Source: Streptomyces lanatus (GTDB lineage Bacteria; Actinomycetota; Actinomycetes; Streptomycetales; Streptomycetaceae). From it: 64,000 nt of DNA. Position 1 is the stretch's first letter, and each line of letters starts with the position of its first letter. The notes under the pieces were generated by a model. It searched no databases, was not told the DNA's origin, and was given only the letters and a program-made list of their open reading frames with translations. The stretch spans positions 355,498 to 419,497 of the forward strand of contig NZ_BNBM01000008.1 in NCBI RefSeq assembly GCF_014655715.1, given 5' to 3'. Positions 34,036 to 42,295 of the stretch are shown here, in pieces. The position numbers and the translations under genes are program-made.

Positions 34036-35277
34036 GTGATCGACGCTCCCGAGCCCGGACTGACCGAAGACGACATCATCGAACGGGCCGTGAACCTGCG
34101 GCCCGTGCTGCTCGAACGCCAGCCGGAGGCGGAACGGCTGACGCACTACCCGAAGGACACCCACGACGACTTCCTGCGCGCCGGCTTCTACCGCATGCTG
34201 CAGCCGCGCAGGTACGGCGGATATGAGTTCGGCCTGCCCGTCTTCTACCGCGTGGTCACCGAGATCGCCCGCGGCTGCCCCTCCACCGGCTGGGCCCTGT
34301 CCCTCACCGCCGCCCATGTCCTCCAGGTCGCGTCGGTCTTCGAGGAGAGGGCACAGGAGGAGATCTTCGGCACCGACGGCGACTTCCGGGCCGCCTCCAC
34401 CGTCGCCCCCATCGGCGTCGCCCGACCCGACGGCGACGGCCATGTCGTCCTCGACGGCACCTGGCCGTACTCCTCGGGCGCCCCCTACTCCACCCACTAC
34501 GTCGGCCAGACCCTGCGCGCCCCCGACCGACCAGGCGCCCCGCCGGGACCACCGGTGCTGTTCGTCGCCCCGCGTTCGGTGTGGACGGTGCTCGACGACT
34601 GGCACGGCGTGCTCGGCCTGCGCGGCACCGGCTCCAACAGCATCCACATGGAGCAGGCCCGCATCCCCACGTACCTGACCCGCGAGGCGAGCCTTCTCGA
34701 CCTGCCCGTCGAGGGCGGCAGCGTCGGCTCCGCACTGCACGGCAACCCCATGTACGCCGGCCGGGCGCCGAGCTTCTTCCACGGCGAACTGGCCGCCATC
34801 ATGATCGGTACCGCCCACGCCGCCGCCGACGAATACGCACGCGTCATCGCCGAGCGCCCCCTCATCCTCGAACCAGGCCGTACCCGCGCCTCGCTCCACG
34901 ACTACCAGCGGCATCTGGGCGAGGCCCTCGGCGTGATCCACATGGCCGAGGCCGCGCTGCGCCGCACCGCCGAGGAATGGATGGAGACCTGCCGGCGCAA
35001 CGCCACCGGCGGCGCCCCCTTCACCACCGCCGAGGACAACCGCCTGGCCCTGATGTTCCTGAACGCCGGCCGTATGACCTGGGACGTCCTCCAGAGCACC
35101 CTCTTCCGCACGGCCGGTTCCCGACACGCCCGCGACGGAGAGCGGATGCAGCGCTACTTCCGGGACGCGGCGACGTACTGGACCCACGTGGGGCCCAGCA
35201 TGACCGAGCCCCTCACTCGCCGGGTCGGCTGCGACCGCCTCGGGCTCCCGTCGGACCACATTCCATTGATCCCATGA
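34036..35277 (+). CDS. Acyl-CoA dehydrogenase-fold flavin monooxygenase (HsaA/HpaB-type group D)
   Basis: Cytoplasmic flavoprotein of 413 residues. The N-terminal helical domain (ERLTHYPKDTHDDFLRAGFY, then MLQPRRYGGYEFGLPVFYRV) and EIARGCPSTGWALSL resemble oxygenase components that use FMNH2 or FADH2 supplied by a separate reductase to hydroxylate phenols or steroid A/B-ring catabolites. The middle beta domain follows (GTWPYSSGAPYSTHYV; GLRGTGSNSIHMEQARIP) and a C-terminal four-helix bundle. No reductase is encoded next door, so the partner must be elsewhere. The GTG at 34036 has AGGAGG upstream. Confidence 0.85.
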   Translation: MIDAPEPGLTEDDIIERAVNLRPVLLERQPEAERLTHYPKDTHDDFLRAGFYRMLQPRRYGGYEFGLPVFYRVVTEIARGCPSTGWALSLTAAHVLQVASVFEERAQEEIFGTDGDFRAASTVAPIGVARPDGDGHVVLDGTWPYSSGAPYSTHYVGQTLRAPDRPGAPPGPPVLFVAPRSVWTVLDDWHGVLGLRGTGSNSIHMEQARIPTYLTREASLLDLPVEGGSVGSALHGNPMYAGRAPSFFHGELAAIMIGTAHAAADEYARVIAERPLILEPGRTRASLHDYQRHLGEALGVIHMAEAALRRTAEEWMETCRRNATGGAPFTTAEDNRLALMFLNAGRMTWDVLQSTLFRTAGSRHARDGERMQRYFRDAATYWTHVGPSMTEPLTRRVGCDRLGLPSDHIPLIP

Positions 35278-35412
35278 CCTGCACATCCATGCCCGGCCAG
35301 AGGAATGTTCCCGTCCGGATCGGGGTACGCGAGCAGGGCCGCGCCGGGGCCCAGCACCCCGCGATCATGCTCCGGGCGGACCGCACTACCGCCGCTATAC
35401 AGGGGATCTGCC

Positions 35413-35814
35413 ATGGACACACCCGCGAAGGACTACACCGCCACACCGGCCCGGCGGGCGCTGGACGCGCTGGCCGACAACACCGAGGACAGGGCGGCGC
35501 TGGACATGCTCGCGAGCAGCGATGTCCTCGTCCCCGTGCCCGACGACGCCGATGAGGCGGACGCCACCGATCCCGGCGCAGTGGCGCTGCCGGTCATCGA
35601 GCGGCCGGGCGGTGAGCCGGTCGTCCCGGTGTTCACCTCCGAGCCCGCGATGGCCGAGCTGCTGCCCTACATCTCCCGTTACCGCCTGGTCCCGCTGGGG
35701 GCGCTCGCCTCCCAGTGGCCGGCCGAGGACCTGGCGCTGGCCATAGACGCCGGCTCCACGCACCCGCTGACCCTGACCTCGGATGGCGTTCGGACTCTGC
35801 TGGCGCGACCGTAG
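35413..35814 (+). CDS. SseB-like N-terminal domain protein
   Basis: Small acidic protein of 133 residues similar to the SseB N-terminal domain seen in many Streptomyces proteins: ALDALADNTEDRAALDMLAS at the N-terminus, VLVPVPDDADE and GGEPVVPVFTSEPAMAELLP in the core. Function unknown; SseB-type proteins are thought to act in protein-protein contacts. The ATG at 35413 has AGGGGA 7 bp upstream. A very strong hairpin ends the gene. Confidence 0.8.
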   Translation: MDTPAKDYTATPARRALDALADNTEDRAALDMLASSDVLVPVPDDADEADATDPGAVALPVIERPGGEPVVPVFTSEPAMAELLPYISRYRLVPLGALASQWPAEDLALAIDAGSTHPLTLTSDGVRTLLARP

Positions 35815-35836
35815 CGCCCGGAAAGGGCCTCGAAAA

Positions 35837-35879
35837 GGAAGGGGATGAGCGGCCGAATCGAGGCCGCTCATCCCCTTTC
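35837..35879. terminator. Strong hairpin terminator after the SseB-like gene
   Basis: A 16-bp perfect stem (35839-35854 with 35862-35877), extended by a G-T wobble and one G-C pair, with a 7-nt loop; it begins 22 bp after the stop codon. Confidence 0.85.
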
Positions 35880-36015
35880 CCGTGCCGTGGGCGGGTGGCG
35901 TCGCGGACACCGGGGAAAGGTCGGCCGGAACTGCTCCCCGCCGCGGGGTGGTTCGGCCGTATGGAGGGGGAAGATCCCACCGGGAGGGCCGACGCGAAAG
36001 GGTGGGGGGGTCGTC

Positions 36016-36969
36016 TTGAGGGTCGTCCTGCTCGGCACCGGCGCCGGAGGCGGTTTCCCGCGCTGGAACTGCGCCTGTGTGCGGTGCGACGCCGCCCGTG
36101 ACGGCAAGCTGCCGGCCCGCGGCCCGGAATGCGCCGCCGTCACCGGCAACTCCCGCGACTGGTGGCTGCTCAACACCTCGCCGGACATCCGCACCCAGCT
36201 CGGCGCCGCCTCCGCCCTGTGGCCCGGGCCCCGGCACACCCCGGTGCGGGGCGTGCTGCTGACCGACGCCGAGGCCAACCATGTGGCGGGCCTCGCTGTG
36301 CTGCGCGACGCCCCGGGGCTGAAGACGTACGCCGCCCCACCGGTGCTCGCCGCGCTGGCCCGGGCACGGACGGCGCTCGGCCGGCATGCCCCGTGGGAGT
36401 GGGCCGACAGCCTGGCGGAGGGCGGGTTCGTGCTGGCCGGCGGCCTGGTCGTCACGGCGCATCCCGTCCCGGGGACCGCCCCGGCGTATGTGCCGGCCCG
36501 GCTCAAGGACCGCCACTGGGTGATCGTGTACCGCGTCGAGGACCTGGTCACCGGGCGGGTCCTCGTGTACGCGCCCCGCGTGAGCACCTGGTCCCCGTTG
36601 CTGGACGACCTGGTCGCGACGGCGGACGGCGTCATCCTGGACGGCACGCACTTCGCCCCTGAGGAGTCACCGGAGCCCGCCCGGCATCTACCGGTGTCGG
36701 GCCCGACCGGCAGCCTCGCCACCCTGGCCCGCCACCGGCACGTCCGCCGGATCTACACCCACCTCGCGGACACCAACCCCCTGCTCGACCCGGCCTCACA
36801 GGCCCGCGCGCTGGTGACGGAGGCCGGCGTGGAAGTCCTTCCGGACGGGGCGGAATTCGCGCTCTGGAGGGGAGCGGTTCGCCTCATGCGCCCAGCGCCC
36901 GCGCCAACGCGTCCCGCTGCAACGGCAGAACCTCGGCGTGCAGCTCACGCCCCTTGCGGGTCAGAGTGA
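36016..36969 (+). CDS. pqqB: PqqB-like metallo-beta-lactamase-fold protein (orphan)
   Basis: Protein of 317 residues matching PqqB: the N-terminal LLGTGAGGGFPRWNCACVRC (with the PqqB-type CxCxxC cysteines), CAAVTGNSRDWWLLNTSPDI, the PqqB-style degenerate metal motif (TDAEANHVAGLAVLRD) and YTHLADTNPLLD near the C-terminus. PqqB hydroxylates the tyrosine of the PqqA peptide in pyrroloquinoline quinone synthesis, but no pqqA, C, D or E is nearby. The position usually occupied by Asp in the DH pair is Asn here. The start is TTG at 36016, behind a G-rich tract. The last 86 bp overlap the convergent MarR gene. Confidence 0.82.
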   Translation: MRVVLLGTGAGGGFPRWNCACVRCDAARDGKLPARGPECAAVTGNSRDWWLLNTSPDIRTQLGAASALWPGPRHTPVRGVLLTDAEANHVAGLAVLRDAPGLKTYAAPPVLAALARARTALGRHAPWEWADSLAEGGFVLAGGLVVTAHPVPGTAPAYVPARLKDRHWVIVYRVEDLVTGRVLVYAPRVSTWSPLLDDLVATADGVILDGTHFAPEESPEPARHLPVSGPTGSLATLARHRHVRRIYTHLADTNPLLDPASQARALVTEAGVEVLPDGAEFALWRGAVRLMRPAPAPTRPAATAEPRRAAHAPCGSE

Positions 36970-37273
36970 CGTACACCCCGCGCCGGTCCTCCGCGCAGAC
37001 GGAACGCTCCAGCAGACCGTCCTTCTCCAGCCGGCCGATCAGCCGGGACAGCGCGCTCTGGCTGAGATGCACCCGCCCGACGAGGTTCTGCACCCGGCAC
37101 TGCCCGCCTTCCTCGGGCGTCGCCGACACGAGGATGTCGAGCACCTCGAAGTCGCTCGCGCCCAGTCCGTGCGGATGCAGGGCGCGATCGATCTCGCACA
37201 TCGCGCGCGCGTGCACGGAGAGGATGTCCCGCCAGCGTTCCTCGAGCCCCGCCGCGGCCGTTTTCGCTCCCAT
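36884..37273 (-). CDS. MarR-family transcriptional regulator
   Basis: Winged-helix regulator of 129 residues: CEIDRALHPHGLGASDFEVL in the dimerisation and first helices, VQNLVGRVHLSQSALSRLIG as recognition helix, then RLEKDGLLERSVCAEDRRGV across the wing. Typical MarR proteins repress detoxification or catabolic genes and respond to small aromatics. Its 3' end overlaps the PqqB-like gene tail to tail by 86 bp. Two TGC-N4-GCA boxes lie upstream at 37306-37330, a likely self-operator. The ribosome-binding site is weak. Confidence 0.9.
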   Translation of the reverse strand: MGAKTAAAGLEERWRDILSVHARAMCEIDRALHPHGLGASDFEVLDILVSATPEEGGQCRVQNLVGRVHLSQSALSRLIGRLEKDGLLERSVCAEDRRGVYVTLTRKGRELHAEVLPLQRDALARALGA

Positions 37274-37305
37274 ATCGGCACCGTAGCACCGATTCGGCCA
37301 TTTGT

Positions 37306-37330
37306 TGCCCGTGCAATTAGTGCGTACGCA
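37306..37330. promoter_or_regulatory. Two TGC-N4-GCA boxes upstream of the MarR gene
   Basis: TGCCCGTGCA (37306-37315) and the perfect palindrome TGCGTACGCA (37321-37330), centres 15 bp apart, lie 32 bp and more upstream of the MarR start. They fit a tandem operator for that regulator. Confidence 0.5.
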
Positions 37331-37359
37331 AGTGACGGGGCGCGGTCGGCGGACCGGGC

Positions 37360-37710
37360 TCAGCCGGCCGTGTCCTGGAGCAGCCCGACCAGGTTGCCGT
37401 CGGCGTCCTTCACGGAGGCGATCAGCCTGCCGCCGCCGACGTCGTGGATGTCCTGGAGCGCTTCGGCGCCCGCGCCCAGCAGGGCCGCGTGGGTCGCCCT
37501 GATGTCGGTCACATGCCAGTAGGGGACCGGGCCGGTCATGCCCTTGGAGTGCCCGTTGGGGTCCAGGCCGACGTCCTGCCCGGCGTCCTTGAAGCCGACG
37601 TAGTACGGCTCGTCCGCATACGGCTCGGTGTCCAGCAGTGCCCTGAACAGGGCCTTCGCCCGGTCGATGTCCTTGACGGGGTAGATGATCGTGGTGACTC
37701 CGGCGGTCAT
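37360..37710 (-). CDS. VOC-family (glyoxalase/bleomycin-resistance fold) protein
   Basis: Protein of 116 residues forming two beta-alpha-beta-beta-beta modules: TTIIYPVKDIDRAKALFRAL at the start and YWHVTDIRATHAALLGAGAE in the second half, ending with ASVKDADGNLVGLLQD, whose glutamate-equivalent position is Gly-Leu. Members include glyoxalase I, extradiol dioxygenases and drug-binding proteins; the function here is open. AGGAGGAC precedes the ATG at good spacing. It lies upstream of the MarR gene on the same strand, separated by the MarR operator region. Confidence 0.88.
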   Translation of the reverse strand: MTAGVTTIIYPVKDIDRAKALFRALLDTEPYADEPYYVGFKDAGQDVGLDPNGHSKGMTGPVPYWHVTDIRATHAALLGAGAEALQDIHDVGGGRLIASVKDADGNLVGLLQDTAG

Positions 37711-37869
37711 GGCGTCCTCCTGGCGTGATCCGTGCCGACGGTTTTCGTCGGTGGTTTCACGCTAGGCCGGGGGAGCGCGGGCGGCTTCTCGATTCCTGAC
37801 CGGTTGCGGAGCGGGCGGTGGGGACCTGCTGACGGACGCGGCCGAGCCGCTGCCCCGGCGGGGAAAAGA

Positions 37870-37913
37870 GGGGCGCGCGCCGAAGGCAGCCTGATCCCCG
37901 TGCGGCGCGCCCC
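37870..37913. terminator. Terminator of the galactan ABC/regulator operon
   Basis: Perfect 9-bp GC-rich arms (37870-37878 and 37905-37913), 17 bp past the LacI gene stop on the minus strand. Confidence 0.6.
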
Positions 37914-37930
37914 CGGGCCCGCTCACGACG

Positions 37931-38962
37931 TCACGTCGACTCCCGCTTCACCAGCTCCGTCGGCAGGATCACCGCCGCCGGGTCCTCCCCGCCGATCTGC
38001 GCGAGCAGCAGCCGCACCATCTCGGTGCTGATGCGGTCGTAGGGCTGGCGGATCGTGGTGAGGGCGGGGTCGGCCTCGGTCGCCGCGCTGGAGTCGTCGA
38101 AGCCGCCGACGGCGACGTCCTCGGGCACCCGGCGCCCGGCCCGGCGCAGTGCCGCCAGGGCACCCTGTGCCATCAGGTCGGAGGCCACGAACAGGGCGTC
38201 CATGTCCGGGGCCCGCTCCAGCAGCAGCTCGGTGCCCGCCTCGCCGCTGGCCCGGCTGTAGTCGCCGGAGGCGATGAGCCGCTCGTCGATCTCGACGCCC
38301 GCCTCTGAGAGGACCTCCTTGTAACCGGCCAGACGATCGACACCGCCCGGGGTGTCCAGCGGACCGCTCACCACGCCGATCCTCCGCCGGCCCAGCGACA
38401 GCAGATGGCGCACCATGTCACGGGCACCGTCCCGGTCGTCCGCCGCCACATAACTCACCTTGGAACCGGGCCCCATGGGCTTGCCGCACTGCACCAGCGG
38501 CACGCCCGCCTCGCGCAGCTCCTCCGCGACCCGGTCACCGGAGTGGCTGGACACCAGCAGCACACCGTCGACATGACCGGCGGTGATGTACCGCGTGATG
38601 CGGCGCCGTTCGTCCTTGGTGCCCGCCAGCATCAGCAGCAGCGGGATGTCGTGCGCGGCCAGCGCCTGGGTGCAACCACTGAGCAGGACATTGAAGTTGG
38701 GGTCCTCGAAGAACCTCTCCTGCGGCTCGGTCAGCAGGAAGCCGACCGAGTCCGAACGCCCCGTGATCAGCGAGCGGGCATGCCGGTTGACGACGTAACC
38801 GGTCTTGCGGATCGCCGCGTTGACCGCCTCCTGGGCGGTCGGGCTGACGTAGTGCCCGCCGTTGAGCACCCGCGAGACGGTGCCCCGTGAGACTCCGGCC
38901 TCGCGCGCCACGTCGTGGATCGTCGGCGGTCTGCGTCGGCCCCCCGTGTTGCTCATGGTCAT
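37931..38962 (-). CDS. LacI-family repressor of the galactan locus
   Basis: Regulator of 343 residues. The LacI HTH lies at residues about 14-35 (PTIHDVAREAGVSRGTVSRV), with the hinge helix after it (YVVNRHARSLITGRSDSVGF). A periplasmic-binding-type effector domain follows (GVLLVSSHSGDRVAEEL; DMDALFVASDLMAQGALAAL). It should bind the operator at 42166-42181 and be released by galactose or galacto-oligosaccharides. The ATG at 38962 overlaps the permease stop, so it is the last gene of the importer operon and is autoregulated with it. Confidence 0.93.
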   Translation of the reverse strand: MTMSNTGGRRRPPTIHDVAREAGVSRGTVSRVLNGGHYVSPTAQEAVNAAIRKTGYVVNRHARSLITGRSDSVGFLLTEPQERFFEDPNFNVLLSGCTQALAAHDIPLLLMLAGTKDERRRITRYITAGHVDGVLLVSSHSGDRVAEELREAGVPLVQCGKPMGPGSKVSYVAADDRDGARDMVRHLLSLGRRRIGVVSGPLDTPGGVDRLAGYKEVLSEAGVEIDERLIASGDYSRASGEAGTELLLERAPDMDALFVASDLMAQGALAALRRAGRRVPEDVAVGGFDDSSAATEADPALTTIRQPYDRISTEMVRLLLAQIGGEDPAAVILPTELVKREST

Positions 38963-39867
38963 GACTTTACGGCCCCGGAGAGCAGATCCAGGCTCCAGAA
39001 CCGCTGGATGACCAGGAACAGCGCCACCAGCGGAAGCACCGCCAGGAACGCGCCGGTGATCACCAGCGTGTACAGCGCCGGAGTGTTGGCGCCCTGTTCG
39101 AGGAGGGTGAACAGGCCCAGCGTGATCGGGAACTTCTCGTCGTCGCTGAGCATGATGTACGGCAGCAGGAAGTTGTTCCAGATCGCCACGAACTGGAACA
39201 GGAACACCGTCACCATGCCGGGCACCATCATCGGCAGCGCGACCCGCGTGAAGATCCGCCACTCGCCCGCCCCGTCCATCCGCCCGGCCTCCACCACATC
39301 GGCCGGCACGGCGGCGGCCGCGTAGATCCGCGAGAGATAGACGCCGTACGGCGAGAGGAGCTGGGGCAGCAGCACGCCCAGGTAGGAGTCCGTGAGGTCG
39401 ACCTTCGCCAGCAGCAGATACTGCGGGATGGCGAGGATGACCGGCGGCATCAGCACACCCGCGAGCAGCACGTTGAACAGCGCCTCGCGGCCCGGGAAGC
39501 GGTAGATCGCCAGTGCGTAGCCGCTAAACGCCGAGACGACCGTCGACAGCAGGGCACCGAGACCGGCGTACAGGGCGGAGTTGCCCATCCACTCCCAGTA
39601 CACGCCGTCGCGGTAGGCGCTCAGGTCGGAGAGGTTGTCGGCGAAGCCCGAGCCCGGCAGGAAGGTGAACGTGGAGAACAGTTCACTGCCGGACTTCGTC
39701 GCCGCGATCACCACCCAGGCGACGGGGAGCAGGCAGTACAGCGCGCCGAGGAGCAGCGTGATCGTCGGGACCAGTGCGATCCGGCGGCGCAGCGGAGGGC
39801 GGCTCTGCGCGGTGCCGGGTGTGGTGCCGGCGGCCGTTTCGGCCTTGCCGACGGCAAGGGAGCTCAT
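38959..39867 (-). CDS. Sugar ABC permease, MalG/GanQ type
   Basis: Membrane permease of 302 residues with six main helices and the C-terminal EAA loop (DVVEAGRMDGAGEWRIFTRV) that docks the ATPase. It belongs to the MalG branch of carbohydrate uptake permeases and pairs with the upstream MalF-type protein. Its ATG (39867) overlaps that gene by 4 bp and its stop overlaps the LacI gene. No ATPase is in the operon; in Streptomyces the shared MsiK ATPase normally energises such importers. Confidence 0.93.
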   Translation of the reverse strand: MSSLAVGKAETAAGTTPGTAQSRPPLRRRIALVPTITLLLGALYCLLPVAWVVIAATKSGSELFSTFTFLPGSGFADNLSDLSAYRDGVYWEWMGNSALYAGLGALLSTVVSAFSGYALAIYRFPGREALFNVLLAGVLMPPVILAIPQYLLLAKVDLTDSYLGVLLPQLLSPYGVYLSRIYAAAAVPADVVEAGRMDGAGEWRIFTRVALPMMVPGMVTVFLFQFVAIWNNFLLPYIMLSDDEKFPITLGLFTLLEQGANTPALYTLVITGAFLAVLPLVALFLVIQRFWSLDLLSGAVKS

Positions 39868-40787
39868 CGTGCTGCCTCCTGCTTGTTACGACGGTTCGCG
39901 GCTCGCAGGAAGCCGAAGGACAGCAGCAGTGTCGCCAGGGCGATGATCGTGGCCTGGGCGGCGGCCGCGTAGATGTCGCCCTTGCCGAAGGCGTCCTGGT
40001 ACACCTTCATCAGCGGACTCCAGGTCGTGGACACGGAGTTGGTGAGCGGCTTCAGGGTGGTCGGCTCGTTGAACACCTGGAGCGTGGCGATGATCGAGAA
40101 GAAGAAGGTCAGCACCAGCGACGGCGCCACCATCGGGATCTTGATCCTGAGCGCGATCTGCAGCGGCGTGGCACCGTCCAGTCTGGCCGCCGCGTACACC
40201 TCGACCGGAATCGCCTGCAACGAGGTGTAGATGACGATCATGTTGAAGCCGGTGCCGCCCCACACCGCGATGTTGGAGAGGGCGAGATACAGCGGGCCGC
40301 CGTCCAGCAGGTCCGGCTGCGGCAGGCCCAGCTTCTCCAGCACGTAGTAGAAGGGGCTGACGTCGGGGAGGTAGAGGAACCCCCAGAGCAGCGCGGCCAC
40401 GACGCCCGGGATGGCGTACGGCAGGAAGATCGCGAGCCGGGTGAAGGGCGCGAGCCGCACCTTCTCGGAGTCGAGCATCAGCGCGAACAGCAGCGCGAGG
40501 CCCAGCATCACCGGCACCACGATGCAGCCGTAACCGAGCACGCGCAGCGCGCCGGAGATCAGTTCGCTGTCGCCGAGGGCGTCCGTGTAGTTCTCAAGAC
40601 CGGCCCACACCTCCTTCCGGGCACCGGAACCGAGGCCGAGCCCCGAGACCTTCACCTTGTGGAAGCTGAGCCAGACCGCGTAGCCGATGGGCAACGCGAA
40701 GAAGAGCAGGAAGAGGGTCGTCGCGGGGAGGAGGAAGGCGTACGGGGCCCCCTTCACCCCGTACGCCTTCCGGCTTGCGCTGGTCAC
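39864..40787 (-). CDS. Sugar ABC permease, MalF/GanP type
   Basis: Membrane permease of 307 residues: hydrophobic helix at the start (YAFLLPATTLFLLFFALPIG) and the EAA loop EVYAAARLDGATPLQIALRI. The GTG at 40787 overlaps the binding-protein stop (GTGA); the frame is open further upstream, but only as a shadow of that gene. Together with the 38959-39867 permease it forms the membrane channel for oligosaccharides delivered by the lipoprotein. Confidence 0.92.
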   Translation of the reverse strand: MTSASRKAYGVKGAPYAFLLPATTLFLLFFALPIGYAVWLSFHKVKVSGLGLGSGARKEVWAGLENYTDALGDSELISGALRVLGYGCIVVPVMLGLALLFALMLDSEKVRLAPFTRLAIFLPYAIPGVVAALLWGFLYLPDVSPFYYVLEKLGLPQPDLLDGGPLYLALSNIAVWGGTGFNMIVIYTSLQAIPVEVYAAARLDGATPLQIALRIKIPMVAPSLVLTFFFSIIATLQVFNEPTTLKPLTNSVSTTWSPLMKVYQDAFGKGDIYAAAAQATIIALATLLLSFGFLRAANRRNKQEAAR

Positions 40788-42112
40788 TCGGCGACCTCGA
40801 AGCCCTGCTTCTTCAGGTCGGCGACCGTGTCGTCCTGCATGGACTTCAGGGCGGCGGCGAAGTCCGACTTGTCCTTGGCGGCCTTGCCGAAGGCGTCCTT
40901 GAAGGTCGTGTAGGCGACGTTCACGTTCGGGCCCCAGGCCGACGGGGCCGTGGTCTCGGCGATCTCGGCGGCCTGCTTGTAGAAGTCGGGCTGGTTGGAG
41001 AAGTAGTCCGGCGGCGTGGTGAACGCTCCGCTGAGCTGCGCAGACGTGGAGGCCGGGTAGATGCCGCCCTCCTTGGCCAGCGCGTTCAGGGCGTCGCCGT
41101 CGGTGTTCAGCCAGGCGGCGAACTTCGCGGCGGCCGCCTTGTGCGTGGAGTCCGTGGTGACCGCGGTGGAGGAACCGCCCCAGCTGCCGGTGACGTCGTC
41201 CGAGTCGGACCACTGGGGGAGCGGGGCCATGGCCCACTTGCCCTTGGTGTCGGGCGCGGCCGTGGTCAGCGTGCCAGGCGCCCACACCGCGGAGACCCAG
41301 GCGATCTGCTTGCCGGTGTTGAGCGCCTTGTTCCAGGCCGGCGTGTACATCGGCTGGTTGTCGATGGCGCCCTCCTTGACGAGGCCGCCCCAGAACTTCG
41401 CGACCTTCTCGGAGGCGGCGTCATCGATGCCGACCTGCCACTTCTCGCCGGATGTCGTCCACCACTTGGCGCCGGCCTGCTGGGCGAGGCCCGCGAAGAG
41501 GCCGGAGTCATTGGCGGAGAACGTGGTCAGGTCGGTGTCCGGGGCCTTCTTCTTGAGCGCGCGGGCCGTCTCGGCGAACTCGTCCCAGGTGGCCGGGACC
41601 TTCAGGCCGTACTTCTTGAACAGGTCCTCGCGGTAGTAGAACATCATCGGCCCGATGTCCTGCGGGACCGCGTACACCGCGTCCGTGCCCAGGGTGGTCT
41701 GTTGCCAGACGCCGTCGGCGAACTTGCCCTTCGCGTCGCCGACTTCACCGGCTATGTCGGCGACCGCGTCATTGCTGACCAGCGTCGGCAGCGCCTGGTA
41801 CTCGGCCTGCACCAGGTCGGGCGCCTTGCCGGCCTTGTGTGCGGTGAGGATCTTGGTGACCAGCGTGTCGCCGGACGCCTGCTTCTTCACCGTGACCGTG
41901 ATCTGGTCCTGCTTGCCGGGGCCCTTGTTCCACAGGTCGACGACCTTGTCCATGCCGGGCGTCCAGGTCCAGTACGTCAGCGAGACGGGACCGGACTCGG
42001 CCTCGCTGTCGTCCTCGGAGCCGCACGCGGTGAGGGCGGTCGCGCCGAGAGCGACGGAGACGCAGACGGCCGCGCTTCTGAAAATGAGCCGCCGACGCTG
42101 AGTGATGGGCAT
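40784..42112 (-). CDS. Sugar ABC substrate-binding lipoprotein (galacto-oligosaccharide, inferred)
   Basis: Extracellular solute-binding lipoprotein of 442 residues. The lipobox (ALTACGS) follows the N-terminal signal; the fold is the family 1 sugar-binding type (SLTYWTWTPGMDKVVDLWNK; YAVPQDIGPMMFYYREDLFK). Galacto-oligosaccharides are the likely ligand because the divergent genes encode GH42 and GH53 enzymes. GGGGAGAG precedes the ATG. It is the first gene of the operon and has a clear promoter and a LacI-type operator upstream. Confidence 0.93.
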   Translation of the reverse strand: MPITQRRRLIFRSAAVCVSVALGATALTACGSEDDSEAESGPVSLTYWTWTPGMDKVVDLWNKGPGKQDQITVTVKKQASGDTLVTKILTAHKAGKAPDLVQAEYQALPTLVSNDAVADIAGEVGDAKGKFADGVWQQTTLGTDAVYAVPQDIGPMMFYYREDLFKKYGLKVPATWDEFAETARALKKKAPDTDLTTFSANDSGLFAGLAQQAGAKWWTTSGEKWQVGIDDAASEKVAKFWGGLVKEGAIDNQPMYTPAWNKALNTGKQIAWVSAVWAPGTLTTAAPDTKGKWAMAPLPQWSDSDDVTGSWGGSSTAVTTDSTHKAAAAKFAAWLNTDGDALNALAKEGGIYPASTSAQLSGAFTTPPDYFSNQPDFYKQAAEIAETTAPSAWGPNVNVAYTTFKDAFGKAAKDKSDFAAALKSMQDDTVADLKKQGFEVAE

Positions 42113-42165
42113 GGATCTCTCCCCTGACCTGGGGTCTCCGCCCGCTGCGAAGACCTGCCATGCTT

Positions 42166-42181
42166 CTGTGAGCGTTCACAG
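42166..42181. promoter_or_regulatory. LacI-type operator of the galactan locus
   Basis: CTGTGAGCGTTCACAG has perfect outer arms CTGTGA/TCACAG around GCGT. It overlaps the -10 region and presumed start of the binding-protein promoter, a classic repressor position. Confidence 0.75.
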
Positions 42182-42208
42182 TAGAGAAACATCCCGGACA
42201 CTTGTCAA
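42180..42208 (-). promoter_or_regulatory. Promoter of the sugar importer operon
   Basis: On the minus strand TTGACA (42208-42203), a 17-bp spacer and TCTACT (42185-42180) form a good HrdB-type promoter directly abutting the LacI operator. Confidence 0.65.
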
Positions 42209-42231
42209 TGGTTGTTGCTGTGCGGTTATGT
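42202..42231 (+). promoter_or_regulatory. Possible divergent promoter of the GH42 gene
   Basis: TTGTCA (42202-42207), an 18-bp spacer and TTATGT (42226-42231). Its -35 overlaps the -35 of the importer promoter on the other strand, so one operator could affect both. Confidence 0.45.
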
Positions 42232-42295
42232 TGGGCTCGCACCGCCGATCGGGTGTGTGCACGTTCCCAAATGATCGATTCAACGGGAGAGATCC

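Noticed and set aside
35880..36015. A pqqA-like precursor gene before the PqqB-like gene
   Set aside because: No short frame with the Glu-x3-Tyr motif; the only short frame there is Gly-rich and overlaps the start of the PqqB-like gene.
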